In this document: positions 51,218 through 51,256 of the stretch, in pieces
How the letters are laid out: the number at the start of each line of letters is the position of its first letter
Numbering within the stretch: the first letter of the stretch is position 1
Assembly: GCF_004571065.1 (NCBI RefSeq)
Contig: NZ_SPQN01000018.1
Coordinates: 1-51,256, forward strand
Source: Geodermatophilus sp. DF01-2
GTDB lineage: Bacteria; Actinomycetota; Actinomycetes; Mycobacteriales; Geodermatophilaceae
Length of the DNA: 51,256 nucleotides
Direction: 5' to 3'
Translations under genes and position numbers: made by a program
The notes under the pieces: model-generated
Told to the model about the DNA's origin: nothing
The model's database searches: none
Seen by the model: the letters and a program-made list of their open reading frames with translations, nothing else

Positions 51218-51256
51218 ATGAGCGCGGCGCGCGGCCGCCGCGGCGGACCGGGCGCG
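51218..51256 (+). CDS. Probable start of divIC/ftsB-like septum formation gene (truncated by window)
   Basis: An ATG 16 bp after the eno stop opens a frame that runs off the window after 13 codons (MSAARGRRGGPGA). In actinobacteria eno is usually followed by a DivIC/FtsB-like septum initiator with a basic, low-complexity N-terminus, which agrees with what is seen. The assignment rests on synteny only; no diagnostic residues are available. Confidence 0.4.
   Translation, partial: MSAARGRRGGPGA

Overview
High-GC actinobacterial chromosome, most likely Geodermatophilaceae (Blastococcus/Geodermatophilus/Modestobacter type). Grounds: about 74% GC with strongly GC-biased third positions; many GTG starts; a housekeeping order that follows the Mycobacterium tuberculosis Rv1002c-Rv1024 block (PMT, rsmI, metG, tatD, rpfB, rsmA, ispE, tetR, glmU, prs, rplY, pth, mfd, mazG, a lipoprotein, eno, divIC); and several TANNNT -10 boxes lying 6-7 nt before a start codon, as in leaderless actinobacterial transcripts. 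The genus is inference from memory of the group; no search was run.

Layout. 0-6.7 kb: end of an unidentified gene, tRNA-Ala(CGC), a frameshifted PRC-barrel-like gene, a crotonase, a protein mannosyltransferase, rsmI, a DUF559-type protein and a CorA transporter. 6.8-16.3 kb: amino-acid permease, membrane protein, metG-tatD, membrane protein, rpfB-rsmA-ispE. 16.4-21.5 kb: TetR regulator and acyl-CoA desaturase (minus), tRNA-Gln(TTG), glmU, prs and a small unknown protein. 21.7-26 kb: sulfate activation, with a long APS-kinase protein on plus and the cysQ-cysD-cysN operon on minus. 26-27.4 kb: rplY and pth. 27.5-42.5 kb: an exopolysaccharide locus sitting between pth and mfd. 42.8-51.2 kb: mfd, lipoprotein foldase, mazG, Tat-exported deacetylase, eno and the first codons of a probable divIC.

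The exopolysaccharide locus reads as a Wzx/Wzy-type pathway. A polyprenyl-phosphate sugar-phosphate transferase starts the lipid-linked unit. A tandem two-domain GT4 protein and a second GT4 extend it. An ATP-grasp ligase, a metallophosphoesterase, two GNAT/FemAB-like acyltransferases and a polysaccharide deacetylase could modify it. A flippase exports it, and a Wzy-like polymerase (apparently fused to a second membrane module) with a short Wzz-like protein polymerises it. From the polymerase to the tandem glycosyltransferase, most genes overlap by 1-4 nt, so this is one translationally coupled operon.

No CRISPR array, integrase, transposase or phage gene was seen. The most unusual features are small: two families of dispersed palindromic intergenic repeats, 12-codon upstream ORFs at the start of two exopolysaccharide transcription units, a nested hairpin leader before cysQ, and a probable gene fusion in the polymerase.
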